The translations under genes and the position numbers were made by a program. Shown here one piece after another: positions 35,146 to 46,645 of a DNA stretch of 64,000 nt. Under the pieces are notes generated by a model. That model was not told the origin of the DNA. It saw only the letters and a program-made list of their open reading frames with translations, and searched no databases. Every line of letters begins with the position of its first letter. The first letter of the stretch is position 1. The stretch is from Sialis fuliginosa (lineage: Eukaryota; Arthropoda; Insecta; Megaloptera; Sialidae). The stretch is taken from the NCBI GenBank assembly GCA_961205875.1, contig OY540813.1, positions 23,159,001-23,223,000 of the forward strand. The letters run 5' to 3'.

Positions 35146-35734
35146 ATCACTTGCCCTGATAATTCCAAGGCACACCCTTACTTCATGGGTATTCAACGAA
35201 TAGAATATAACATATAACAAACTTTTTTTAGGTAGCGGATCAAATGAAACTATTTTGAAATAATGTGTGTGTGTTTTTTTCACTTTGAAGTTCAATCAGT
35301 GAAATATGTTCACAAAGAAAATTAAAAAAAAAAAACAAAAAACTATCCTTTCTTTATTATCCTGTAATTTTGCGAGAAATCAATAAAACTTGAATCTTCT
35401 ATAAAATGGAATAGAGATTTTGAGTCATAAAACATTTTTTTAAATCTCAATTTGTTGATTTTGGCCGAAAAATATAAAAAAAAATATTTGATCCCATTTT
35501 CTTTATCGTATGTATTTAACTAATTAACAATTTATATTAGTTCATTGCATCAATAACAATAAAATTATAATATTACGTCAATTGTAATCGCATAGTAAAT
35601 ATTTTGATTGTAGATACATATTGTAAAATGCAAGTAAATTAAAACAATACGAATTTACATAAAACATAAAACTGATCCAATACATTAGTTTCGCAGGCCG
35701 GGTGTTGCCCACTGCTTGAACAGAATAATGTTTA

Positions 35735-36530
35735 CAATCAGTGGCGGAACCAGAATAAAAATGACACGGGGTGGGGCGAAGAATAAAATTATACTAATTA
35801 CATATTACTATTATTTAAACTTTGAACTTATCCTACTACAAATGTCTGTATGTTTCTTTGTACCATTTAATTATTATAATTGACTGTGTTATGTACAAAT
35901 GTATCAACCCACACGGATCTCATTTCGATGAGACATCTATGTTTTTGAGGTGCGGACATTTTTGCTTTGTTACATTTTTATTTGAAAAAAAGAAATTTGG
36001 CGTTTGGTGGGTCAATTAAATACCTAAAATATATCACATATAAAACACAATAAAATCTAAAAAACAATGGGTGTTTTTCACTCTTCAAACAAACTGAAAA
36101 GTGCTTTGCAGTAAATATTTTTGTAAAATTTTTATAACAAAGAGTTATTTTCTGTAATGTTTGAAAATTTATTTTGAATGGAACTATATGCACTACTTGA
36201 TAATTATATTTTTAGGACATAACGCAGTTCAAAAATTAAAAGCTAAATTCGCAGTATGTTTTAACTATTTTGAAAGTTTCATTTCGATCGACTAAATTTA
36301 ATAGTTTTTAACCTTTTTTGAGAAAATTTTACATTGGATGATTTTATTTTTTTTTTAACTGTACTTACCATAATAATTTGAATAATATGTTATTTAATGG
36401 TATGCGCAAGTTTATATGAATTAATAATACATTTCATAAAAAAAATTATTAAACAATACCTTGAAACTTTTATATATATAATAACGGGAGGGGGGAGGTT
36501 CATTTTATCACACAACCTCTGGTTACAATT
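35735..36530. repeat. Transposon relics (CAGTGGCGGAACCAG start)
   Basis: CAGTGGCGGAACCAG at about 35741 is a hAT-style terminus followed by GGGGTGGGGCG. A loosely inverse GGGAGGGGGGAGGTTC...CTCTGGTTACAATTG lies at about 36485-36530. The pairing is weak, so element limits are uncertain. Confidence 0.3.
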
Positions 36531-37490
36531 GTCTGAATATATTTTTGTCAAAGTCTAAAAAGAGTTTTTATTGTATTTTTAATAAAATAATGAAATTCAA
36601 TTGATAATTATTTAAATCGTATTCTACGAAAAAAATACGAAGCAGTGTCTTCACTTAACAAATTTGCATAAATTAAAAATTACAAAGTTCCACAGTAAGT
36701 TATGTTTTATTAAAAAAGGGTCATTAAATAATACATTAAATTTAACGGTCACATTTAATATAGCTCCCTTTTTGTAAGGAGTACAAAAGTTTATGTATTT
36801 ATTACGAAAAGCTCTTTGTTAATGCAGATGAATTTGTTACTGAGATGGATGTTGTTATAGAAAAAAGGACCGGGATGTTTAAAATTGGAATTATAATAAT
36901 TTCGAAATGCAATATATCACTTAAAAAGGGTTTATATATTTAGGTAACTGGTTCTATGATATTTCATACTTATAAATTTGTATAATTTTCTTTCAATATA
37001 CATACATGAATATTCTTGAATGGCCAGTATAATTATGTGGTTCTATGGTAGAAAGCAGTTATTATGTGTTTTTGGAAATTTTCTGTTTAGGTGGAAAAAA
37101 CTTAATTTTCATCTCCTGACATATGTATTTGAAAAAGTTACATATAGCTTTTGCCATTAAAATACAGAATTAGTCGTTTTGGCTTCTGAAATATATAAAC
37201 CCTAAAAGTAAATTATTAACTATGTGTAGTAGTATCTATAAAATATTTTGGATACTTTTAATGTTTCTGTTTTTACTATTATTGAAAAAGACACTTCGGG
37301 GACTGATCCGGTTTTTATAGATTTTATGAAATTCCATGAACTTGAGTTATGCCTAGTTAAATTTATCCTTTTTTATTTTCAAAAAAATATGTATAAAATA
37401 AGATATTTTTTTCCAATATTGGATTTCAAAACAAAATGGCGGTCTATTATTTGTAAAAAATAACAAAAATATTTTGATGTATAGAATAAA

Positions 37491-38379
37491 AAAATATTGG
37501 TATGGATAACCATATATGAGTTAATAATAATAATTTTTAATGCTCAAAAATTTCAATGGGATTTGTTAGAAATAAAACTCACCTTTGTATTAAATATATT
37601 AGTTTTCTTATGTCCTAATGTCAAAAACACATAACACATTCGTATAAAAAACCGCATTAAAATAGGTTCAGTAGTTTTTGAGTTATTTAATGTCTATTAT
37701 ATACTACACAATTTTTATAAAAATTGATTGTTTTTATACAAAATTTTTTAACTTTTTTATTGTGGGGATCGATTATATAAGTCTTTTATTGTAAATCAAA
37801 GACAAGCATGATTCCATTATTAACAATTTAATAAAACAAAAACAGTTGATGATATCAGGTCCTAATTTTCAGTGAATGTTTTGTACTACAGAATGTTTAT
37901 TTTCCAGAGGTATCAACTTGAAAAACGTTAAACTTTATTAGTTATTACAGCTTAAAAAAAGTGTGTTTCTAGCCATTTTAATCAGCGTAGCGGATAAACA
38001 AATGATTTTTTAAATTTTTTTCAAAATGGAGGTTGTAGGGAATTTTATAGTGAATAACTTTTATTTGAATTTTTTTTTGTATAATACTTATTTAGACCGC
38101 TCTTTAGCAAAAATCATAAAATCTTAAGAATTTTGCAATTGAACCATGGTTAACCCCTGTCGCGGACAACCAAAATCGGAGCAAAATTAGGGTATTATTC
38201 TACACCACTTTTGTAACATATCCTGTAAGTAAAAAAAACTGTACCCAAAATTTTCTATTTTAGGTGAGTTTTATTTCCGACAAATCCCATTGAAAATTTT
38301 CATATATTAAAAGTTATTTAAAAAGATCTTATATATGAGTAACATGGAAGTCATGTATGGTTCTCCATATCGATATTTA
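37491..38379. mobile_element. T3-related element with long terminal inverted repeats
   Basis: The left end ATTGGTATGGATAACCATA...TTTCAATGGGATTTGTTAG-AATAAAACTCACC is mirrored by GGTGAGTTTTATTTCC...CCCATTGAAAATTTTC...ATGGTTCTCCATATCGATA. Both halves match the 5' end of the T3 copy at 41279. This is either a T3 derivative with two 5' ends or the ancestral inverted-repeat form. Confidence 0.55.
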
Positions 38380-39050
38380 GTTATTAATACAAGTCAGTTA
38401 GTGCAAGTGCTTTATATATATTTTTTTGAATTTTTATTTTGATACCTGGAACCCTCTCAGAGGTACCGCGGAACCCCAGGGTTCCGTAAAACACAATTTG
38501 CTCTAAACTATTAAAATCTAATCATTTTTAACGATGATGAGAGGGAGGCAACGTACTTAGTTTCCTTGTAAATGTATCATAATATATGTACATAAAGTTA
38601 ATAATTATTACCATAAAAATATATGTAATAAAAATTTGCAAGATATAGAATATACAATATTAGCGATGAGGTTAGTATTTAGCCTACTTAACCTTAAACA
38701 AAGAGTGAATTGTGTATAAAGTATTTAATATGATAATATGTTTACACGCATGGGTAAGTCGAACGTCAATAAAGAATAATTTCATGACGCGAACTCAATC
38801 GAAATAAATTTGCAATTGTGAACAGATATTGTTGAAGTCATGCAGCTAGAATACACGGTAAATTGCAATGCGCGTGCACTTTACATGATAATTGAATGAA
38901 ATGAATTTGTATAGAAATATAAAGTATCTACTGGTAAGCAATCAACAACTACATAAAAATTATTTAAGTGGATATGTACGTACTCTATTTATATAGGTAC
39001 TTTACGTAAGCAGTACTACTATTCATAAATGATACATATGTAGAGTCTCA

Positions 39051-39215
39051 TGCAAAAGTGGTCGACCAGTTTTCATTCAGATTTGTTTATCATAAACTAA
39101 GTAGGCTCCTCCCATTTCATTATGATAATATATAATATAATGTACATACATCTTAGAATATATAATATATAGTATAACGCGAATATGCGAACGAAGTCGC
39201 GGGTAAAAGCTAGTA
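39051..39215 (+). repeat. Dispersed repeat R6, partial copy, with retroelement-type tail
   Basis: AGTGGTCGACCAGTTTTCATT and GGCTCCTCCCATTTCATTAT match 52791 onward. At 39180 it runs into GCGAACGAAGTCGCGGGTAA-AAGCTAGT, a common insect retroelement end. Confidence 0.6.
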
Positions 39216-39609
39216 TTTAATAAAGAAGATAAAGCATAATAAATACTAAACACATAATCGAAAGTTAAGATATAATATAAGTATACATACATACATAATA
39301 TGCTACATTTCCTTAAGTGTTTCTAAAATTAGACTGATATGATTATGTTCATGTGTCCTAAGTGCTCGTATTAGGTCACTAAGTTCTCATTTAATATTTG
39401 GCCATTATGCTAATTAAACTACGTAACATACAGATTACACATATATACAGACAATTGCTACGCCTCAATAAGAATTACATAATATAGAAATAATCAGGGA
39501 TATTATATATGAGGCTATCCACATCAAACTATCCACCAATTTCAGTTTTGTCAGTATTTTATATGATAATATCTTCCCTTCTTCTTATTTATGTATAGTT
39601 TATAAGAAG

Positions 39610-39815
39610 GTGTTGTTGGATTATTTCTCGAATTTGAGATTTTCATGAAAATATCTATTATGATTTTTCCTGATTTCATTCTTACTGTTTTTGCTATGAT
39701 GTATGTGACTGTGACTGGTGACGCTTTAACTAAAAGATAATAAAGAAGTGTTAAATTTTATATTTAGGATTAATGTTTTTCGAGAACGAAAACTTCGAAT
39801 TTCTTGAAAACTCTT
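39610..39815 (+). repeat. Dispersed repeat family Y, copy 6
   Basis: TTTGAGATTTTCATGAAAAT, TTTTTGCTATGATGTATGTG and GGTGACGCTTTAACT follow the family order. Confidence 0.6.
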
Positions 39816-39819
39816 ACCA

Positions 39820-41270
39820 ATTTTTTATTTTTCTTTTTCAAGAAAATGTTCGCTAATATGACTCCACTATCATATCATTTATCCTCCGTAACAATATCAC
39901 GATACACCACTGCAGTTATATAACCTAACGAAAAAAAATTGTTGTTATTTTTTCTATGATAAAAATTTACCAAAAAAATCGTCCCGTGTGGCACACAACA
40001 AATGACAAACACTAAAGCGCGACAATATGTGGCTGCAGTTATCACAACCCCCCGTGTTGCTACCAATTATACATAGCTGGCCGTTTGTATCTGCTAATTG
40101 CGTATCCAATTTTGATGTGAGACTGAACGACCAATAACTCTCGATTCTGATAAAAACTTGCCGCATTTAATCGAGCTTTTGTCATCGATTTCGTGTAATT
40201 TCTCATTCCAATTTACTAGCTTAATTACGAAAAATTTATACAGATTCGGTTGTGAATGTTTTTCGTAATAAATTACCGTCAGTTTAGAAGGAAAGAAACA
40301 GAATTTAAAGTTGTGAAATTTTCCAGAGTTATGATGATTAGAGTTTTTCGTTTTGAAAATTAAAATCGTATTTACTTGATTTATCGTCGGTATTAAAACA
40401 ACAAAACGGACAGTTTTGATGTTGTCTATGAATTTAAAACTGCTACACAACTGTCAAACACAAAACAGCACCTCATAATGAGGGTTTATTTTGATTCTAC
40501 TTCCGTTATTTTATCGTTTATAATATTTGCTAGCAATAAGTTGAACGGAAGTATTTCTGCTATGATCGGAATGTGGCCGTAATATTTATTATGTATTTAA
40601 TTTTATAAAATTATTTAAGTTCTAAATACTTTTACCAAAAAAGATCATTTAGTAGTAGGTTTCAGGATTACAGAGACTAATAAATCATTTATTAAATTAA
40701 CTAGTTTAATATTTCCATTAGTAAATATTTCACGAGCGGTAGAGAAAAATCGTATGTTAGAGTGAATTTGTCAAATTTGACGCTTTTTCAGATTTCCGTC
40801 ACACATCAAAATATATATTTTTACTAGCCTCCAAAATTTAAAATCATTCCATGATATAAATATAAGTAAGACTGGCAGATTTGACAACATCACAACGATA
40901 TAATCAACTAAGCGTAATAATATAATTATACATATGTGTCGATAGGATGCCACTATTGGAAGGTTAAAAAATTTCGTTAAAGAATATAAATAATAATATA
41001 TCGGATGCTTAAGATAAAACGTTATGTTGAAAATTAAGTAGCCTACAGAAAAACTTTTCAGGCAAAAGTTATTCAGTTGGGAAAACTTTAACAAAAAATT
41101 TCAAATTACACTTGTGATGTGAAACAGTATTTTTCTGTTGTGTTTTTCTTCAAAATTAATTTATTTTAAATGACAGAAATAGCTTTCGATTGATTCATTT
41201 GGTAAAAAACTTTTAAAATCACCTTGGATAAAAAAATGTTTCGAACAAAAGTTCTTTATTTTGCACGTTT
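39820..41270. other. A+T-rich intergenic DNA with a modestly G+C-richer patch
   Basis: 40000-40160 is somewhat richer in G+C (ACAACCCCCCGTGTTGC and others). Minus-strand frames here are long but begin with TTG and show no recognisable domains. Confidence 0.35.
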
Positions 41271-41278
41271 CACTTTAA

Positions 41279-41940
41279 AATATCGGTATAGAGAACCATA
41301 CATGACTTCCATGTTCTTTAATATATTAATAAATAATTTTAAATATATGAGAAATTTCAATGGGAATTGTCAGAAATAAAACTCACCTTTGTATTATAAA
41401 TAGTTATTAGTCTTCTAACTAACAATAAGATAATTTATAAATGTTGCATTTTTTCCAAGGCAATATGAATTAATGACGTATTAATTAGTATTTAAAATTC
41501 AAATTTTGAAGGTGTTTTTCACTCTTTCAATGACTGTTTAGGTACGTACAAATAATAAATTACAAATGTACCAAGTCTTATAAAATTAGAGATAATACTC
41601 ACAATGTTCTCTTTTTAGACGATAAAAGTTACAAAATATTTCCAAAACCCCTAATCCGATTAGCACTAAAATCAATATATCTAGAGTACTCACCGAGACA
41701 AACATTTTACCCAAAAATAATTAAGATCGATGCATTTTTACAGTAGTTATCGTGAACGAAAGAAAATTCTACATCCAGCCACACAAACACACACACAGAT
41801 ACACAGACACACAAACACACACGCACAACCGCCATGCGGAAATAATCTTTTCTTTACGTTTTGAAGTTAGTACAATCGGAAGCTGTCATTATTTCTGACA
41901 CAATATTACAATACTTCAATTTCTTTCAGAACCTAGAAGT
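41279..41940 (+). mobile_element. T3 family element, copy 2
   Basis: It starts GGTATAGAGAACCATACATG and ends TTTCTTTCAGAACCTAGAAG. It is co-linear with 22080-22780 but carries a CA microsatellite (41783-41825) and point changes. The X-box position reads TTTTCCAAGGCAAT here and no longer matches fully. Confidence 0.7.
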
Positions 41941-42390
41941 AAAAACAAAAACTAAGGTACTGTTAAAAAAAACATTAAATAACACCTACAAATAAAAATA
42001 TTATGATATTGCCCCTCCCAAATTGAGTAACTTTGGTCATAATATTTGTAATTAACTAAACAATGAATATAACATGCATTGATTAGCTTACATTTAATTT
42101 CCATATTAGTTGGCTGTTTCTTCATTACAACAATCATTTGGAAATAACATTATGCAGCAGTCAATGTGAATGTAAATTTGTCATGCAATATTTGCATTGA
42201 TTTATGTATATGTGATGAGCGGCGGTTTCTGCTTTGTACAGCATCGTAAATGTCGGTCCTGTAAAAGTTCGTGTGTTGTGTCACAATGGCTTTGATAGAT
42301 TATTGCCTATAAATATTTATCTTTGCTTATGTACGAGGATACAGTTATATGTTCTATTCAGCAAAATGTTATGGTCAATGAGTAAAATTT

Positions 42391-43835
42391 AGGGCTGCAC
42401 ACGAGACGAGAGTTATGTAAGTCTAATCTCGTATCGTTTTGGTGATTTTTTAAAATAATTTTTACTTCCATGTTCCGAAGGAAATGGAAGTATTGTAATA
42501 CCATCGAAAAATCGTGTCGGAGAAAATGACAAATTCTGATTGTACTAACTTCAAAACGTAAAGAAAAGTTAATTTCCGCATGGCGGCTGTGCGTGTGTCC
42601 GTGTGTCTGTGCGGATGTAGAATTTTCTTTCGTTCACGATAACTACTGTAAAAATGCACCGATCTGAATTATTTTTGTGGAAAATGTTTGTCTCATTGAG
42701 TACTCCAGACCTATTGATTTTGGCGTTAATCGGATCAGGGGTTTTGGAAATATTCGAAATTTTGTAACTATTTTCGTCTAAAAAGTGAACATTGCGAGTA
42801 TTATCTCACTAATTTTGATAAGATTTGGTACATTTGCAGTTCAATTGATTCTAAGGGACAATTATTATTTGTACGTGCGCAAACAGCCATTAAAGGGGTG
42901 AAAAACACACTTAAAATTGGAATTTTTAATACAATACGTCATTAATTCATGTTGCCTTGGAAACAAATGCAACTAAATTCAGATTGTCAAATTAGTTGTT
43001 CTACGAATGTGTATTATAATGTTTTTGACATTATATATTTATATACAAATGGCAATAACTGCTGCAACCGTCGTAAGTATATATGTTTTTTATGTATTAC
43101 GAAATTTATATTCATAGTAGTAGATTTAATAAAATATTTTTCAAAAAATTTATATTTAAAAATTATTTAAAAAGATGGAAAGAACATGGAAGTTATGTAT
43201 GGTTCTCCATACCGATATTTTATTACATTTTTTCTTATTAAATAGTAAATTAAATTTGTTGTAATATGTGTATAACGAATCTTGTATTAATTATTTTAAT
43301 TATTTAATTAAAGATTATTTACACGAAAATTTATTCTTAAACTGAAGGGTATAAAACTTTACTTCAGTGTTAACATTAAAATTTTACTACTATAATTACA
43401 TTTTAATTTAGGTTAATTTTCGTATACCAAATTTCAAAATTTGAACTTGAGAATACTTTTAAGTTATAAGTAACTTATTGTTTGGTGTATATCTAACTTG
43501 AGTGAAGTTATTTCTGAAACTTTATAATATGTATGCATATTTTAAAAATATTTTGAATAATGAAATAACCTTTCAATTTAGGGTTGTACAATATAACTAA
43601 CTTTGAGTTTGGTACATATTAAATAATTTAAGAGTTTAATTAAAAAAAATTAGGATACTCAATTTTAAAAATTTTTCAGAGTAAACTTCAAAAAAGGCAT
43701 GAACACTAAAATTTAAGTGTCTAACGCAAAATTTAAGTTAAAATTATCAAAAAGTTAATTTTTACTAATAATTAAAAAATATTTTAAAATCTCGTCTTTA
43801 GCGAATTTAAGCTAATTTCGTCTCGATGTGCATCT
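42391..43835. mobile_element. hAT-like MITE (GTCTCG family), copy 3, split by T3
   Basis: The left end AGGGCTGCACACGAGACGAG at 42391 mirrors the right end, whose reverse complement is AGATGCACATCGAGACGA, at about 43835. The interior is interrupted at 42463-43221 by a minus-strand T3 element. The T3 insertion is therefore younger. Confidence 0.5.
42463..43221 (-). mobile_element. T3 family element, copy 3 (minus), carrying an X-box
   Basis: It runs from TACTTCCATGTTCCGAAGG to ATGGTTCTCCATACCGATA, the reverse of copy 1 and very similar to it. GTTGCCTTGGAAAC at 42951-42964 is an RFX X-box in the same position as in copy 1. Confidence 0.72.
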
Positions 43836-44479
43836 TAAGTATATACAAATTTTATTTGCACAGTCTAATAAAATATAAAAACGACATTACAATGAGTTAA
43901 TTAAATAATTTTACGAACGTTTTTCAAGATTATTTTCTTTTAAACGAAAATTTCAAAAATCAACCGTAAGTACCTAATTGAAATTTACTTTTAAGTTAAA
44001 ACTCAAAGCTTTCTTTGTATTATATCTATATATAATACTTATATTGATTGATATTTATAATTAATCACCGATAACATTTATATAATTTACTTTGTTCAAA
44101 TAAAGAAAACACATACAATTGTTAAATTGATTAAATATTATATCACCGTTGATTCGGCCATCGTTTACAATTTATAAATTGTCCTGTTTATTCAATATCG
44201 CCATATTTGCGTCATCATAAATCAACTTTTCCAGGAATGTGTTTATTGAATGTATATATGTAACACATTAATAGAAAATTAATCTCTATTAAGTTATATA
44301 TATTTTTAGACATGGCTTCGGAAGACTATAGTAAGAACTACAATTATTTTTATAAGCCAAAACAATTATTTTCACTAAAAATAGGAATGAACAATTCTGT
44401 CAAGTATTAAAGAAAGTGCAAAGAAACATAATTTTTATTTTGTATTAAGGCACATAAATTTAAATTTTTAAACTTCTAC

Positions 44480-45308
44480 ATCCACGTACAGTTATCATGT
44501 GAAAAACGACTTTTCTTTACGGTTTGAAAGCAGTACAATCAGAATCTGCCCTTATTATATAATATTATATTATTAAGGGGTTACATCTTATCGTCATTTC
44601 GGAAAATGAGATTTTTTTTAGGAATTTTTTTTTTAATGAAATATAAAACAAAATGGTGACTTAAGCGTTGCTACACTGAGTGCATCTTTTTTGTTATGTG
44701 CTCCATTGCGGAAAACAAAACTTCCATGGATCAACATCCAGAACACACATGAGTTTTTCATCAAAGTACACACAATTATTAAAAAAATATCGATTTTTGC
44801 AAATTTTGTATCACTTTGAACAAAAATTCGCGTTTCACATCATAAAAAGTGTGTACTTCGATGAAAAATCTATCTAAAAAGTTATAGTTAAAATTTCAAG
44901 TTGATCGGATGTAAAAATGGCCAAGATACGTTTTCTGCAGTTTTTAAAAACGTGGTTTCGATAAAAATGAAGTTAAAGTTTGAAAACTGTTTTACTACAT
45001 GCAAACGTCTACGTTAGTTTTGATTTTTTTCCGAGACTGTGTCGGTTGTGTGGTTTTCGGTTGCTTATTTTGCTTGTGTTTTGGTTTGAGACTGAATTAC
45101 GGTGTCCCTTTACATTACTCATTATCACTCATTTTTCACCACTAGGTTGTTTCCCTCGTTTAGTGAGCTCTAAAAATAAAATTAAAAATTTGCGTATAAT
45201 TTCTTTTGAAGATGTTTATACATCATTTAAGCCAATAAAAAAATTATCAAAATAATAGATTAGATGTAACCTCTTAAATATTTCCATTTCCTTCGGATCA
45301 TGGAAGTA
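44480..45308 (+). mobile_element. T3 relic split by a TTAA element
   Basis: The left fragment (44480-44572) has TTTTCTTTACGGTTTGAAAG, and the right fragment (45278-45308) has TTTCCATTTCCTTCGGATCA-TGGAAGTA. They are adjacent in intact T3 copies. The piece between them is a separate insertion. Confidence 0.6.
44577..45273. mobile_element. TTAA-flanked MITE (697 bp)
   Basis: TTAA at 44573-44576 and 45274-45277 flanks inverted ends GGGGTTACATCT and AGATGTAACCTC. A TTAA target duplication suggests piggyBac-type mobilisation, although the terminal bases differ from classic piggyBac. No transposase. A frame at 44980-45255 begins with TTG and is not believed. Confidence 0.65.
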
Positions 45309-46044
45309 AAAGTGCAGTTAATAACTTTTACTACTGAATGGTTTTGGTAATAGTATTCGTTAGTTTATACTCGCTGTGTTGTGGTAATGCTGTATCTACT
45401 TGTAAATTGTTTATTCACTTGAGAACTCCATACTTGGTATTTCGATTCAGCGACATGTATAGACTTCACAAGTAGGTACTCTGCAAACATGTACGAATAT
45501 TTGATCAATAGTTAAATACATTTTCGATGTACTCTTGAACTCTTGACCATTGCGTTACAAAATTGATTGATGTATTCGACAAATATTATGTTAGTTGTAG
45601 AATCATCCTTTTTGAAAAAACAATCTATGCCTTCTAGAGTTTTTTTTAGTGCCTTAGGCAAATCAAGTACCTATTAGGTGCCCTTTAAAATGGTTTTATT
45701 AATTTTCATTTAATTAGACTGTTTATTCACTAATTTTGTACTAGAAAACTACGTTCTAGAATTTTTTTAGATTTTTGAATTGATAGTTTAGAAATTAGAG
45801 GGTGGGGACCCTTTGATAACGACATTTAAATGCAAATATATCGTGACTGAAGGGTTAAAATCAAAAGATCATATAATATTTTTTTTGCGTTTTAGGAGAC
45901 CTATTTAAAGTGAAATAATGTTTTTGAATATAAAGTACTTTTCAGTCTATGGGAATGGGGTTCAATTATTTTTTTTGAAATCTCTTCAATTCTGTTTTTG
46001 GGTTATCCGTATACTAAATTTCTTCTTAATCGGTATAAAATTTA

Positions 46045-46115
46045 TATATACAGACAGACGGACGAACAGAGCGAAACTATAAGGGTTTATAGTTTTCTAC
46101 GGAATCCTAAAAAGC
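46045..46115 (+). repeat. GACAGACGGACG...CTAAAAAG repeat tail, copy 2
   Basis: ACAGACAGACGGACGAACAG, AAGGGTTTATAGTTTTC and ACGGAATCCTAAAAAG match the tail at 9565-9632. Confidence 0.6.
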
Positions 46116-46645
46116 CGTATGTAGGTAATATAGGGGAATTAGATTCGATAATGACATAGAAACTGTTAATAAGGTAAACTGTTTATATTTTTTGTAAGCG
46201 TTTTTTGTTGTTGGCTAAAAGCTTTTAGATAGGTAAATAATGTGAATGTTATTGTGCTCCTGTTAGCAATGTCTTACGTGCTTTATTAGAGGCTTGTTAT
46301 GTTGTGGATTGTAAATCTACGGGTATTGTTGTTGCGATTTTAGGGTAATATTTTGTTAGTGAAATTCAAAGGAAATGGAAAAACCACGCGCATATTTTCA
46401 TATTTAAAATGTTGACCCCTGTGAAATTGCATGCCGAAAAAAAATGACGGTGCTCGGTTGCCAAAATGCATTATTGGGTGATTTGCTAATTTTTATACCT
46501 TACTAGAGAATATTAGTTTAATATTTGAAGAAAACTTATAAAATTTTTTTGGTGTAAATCAAACAAGGAGGGAGTTCATGAATGATACGTGTCTAATTGT
46601 AAGACAGATGTATTTTTGTGATGAAACTATTATATAGTTAATATT

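Noticed and set aside
40094..40450. 118-codon minus-strand frame, the longest closed one in the window
   Set aside because: Begins with TTG, contains no usable ATG near its start, has random-like composition and no promoter; this length is expected by chance in 64 kb.
40771..41094. 107-codon hydrophobic minus-strand frame
   Set aside because: Begins with TTG; hydrophobicity follows from T-rich codons; no promoter or poly(A) context.
22596..42659. Conserved 60-codon frame in T3 copies as a gene
   Set aside because: Starts with GTG, is broken by a stop in the 41279 copy, and similarity is explained by DNA-level homology of the transposon.
44980..45255. 91-codon frame inside the TTAA element
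   Set aside because: Begins with TTG; no transposase motifs.
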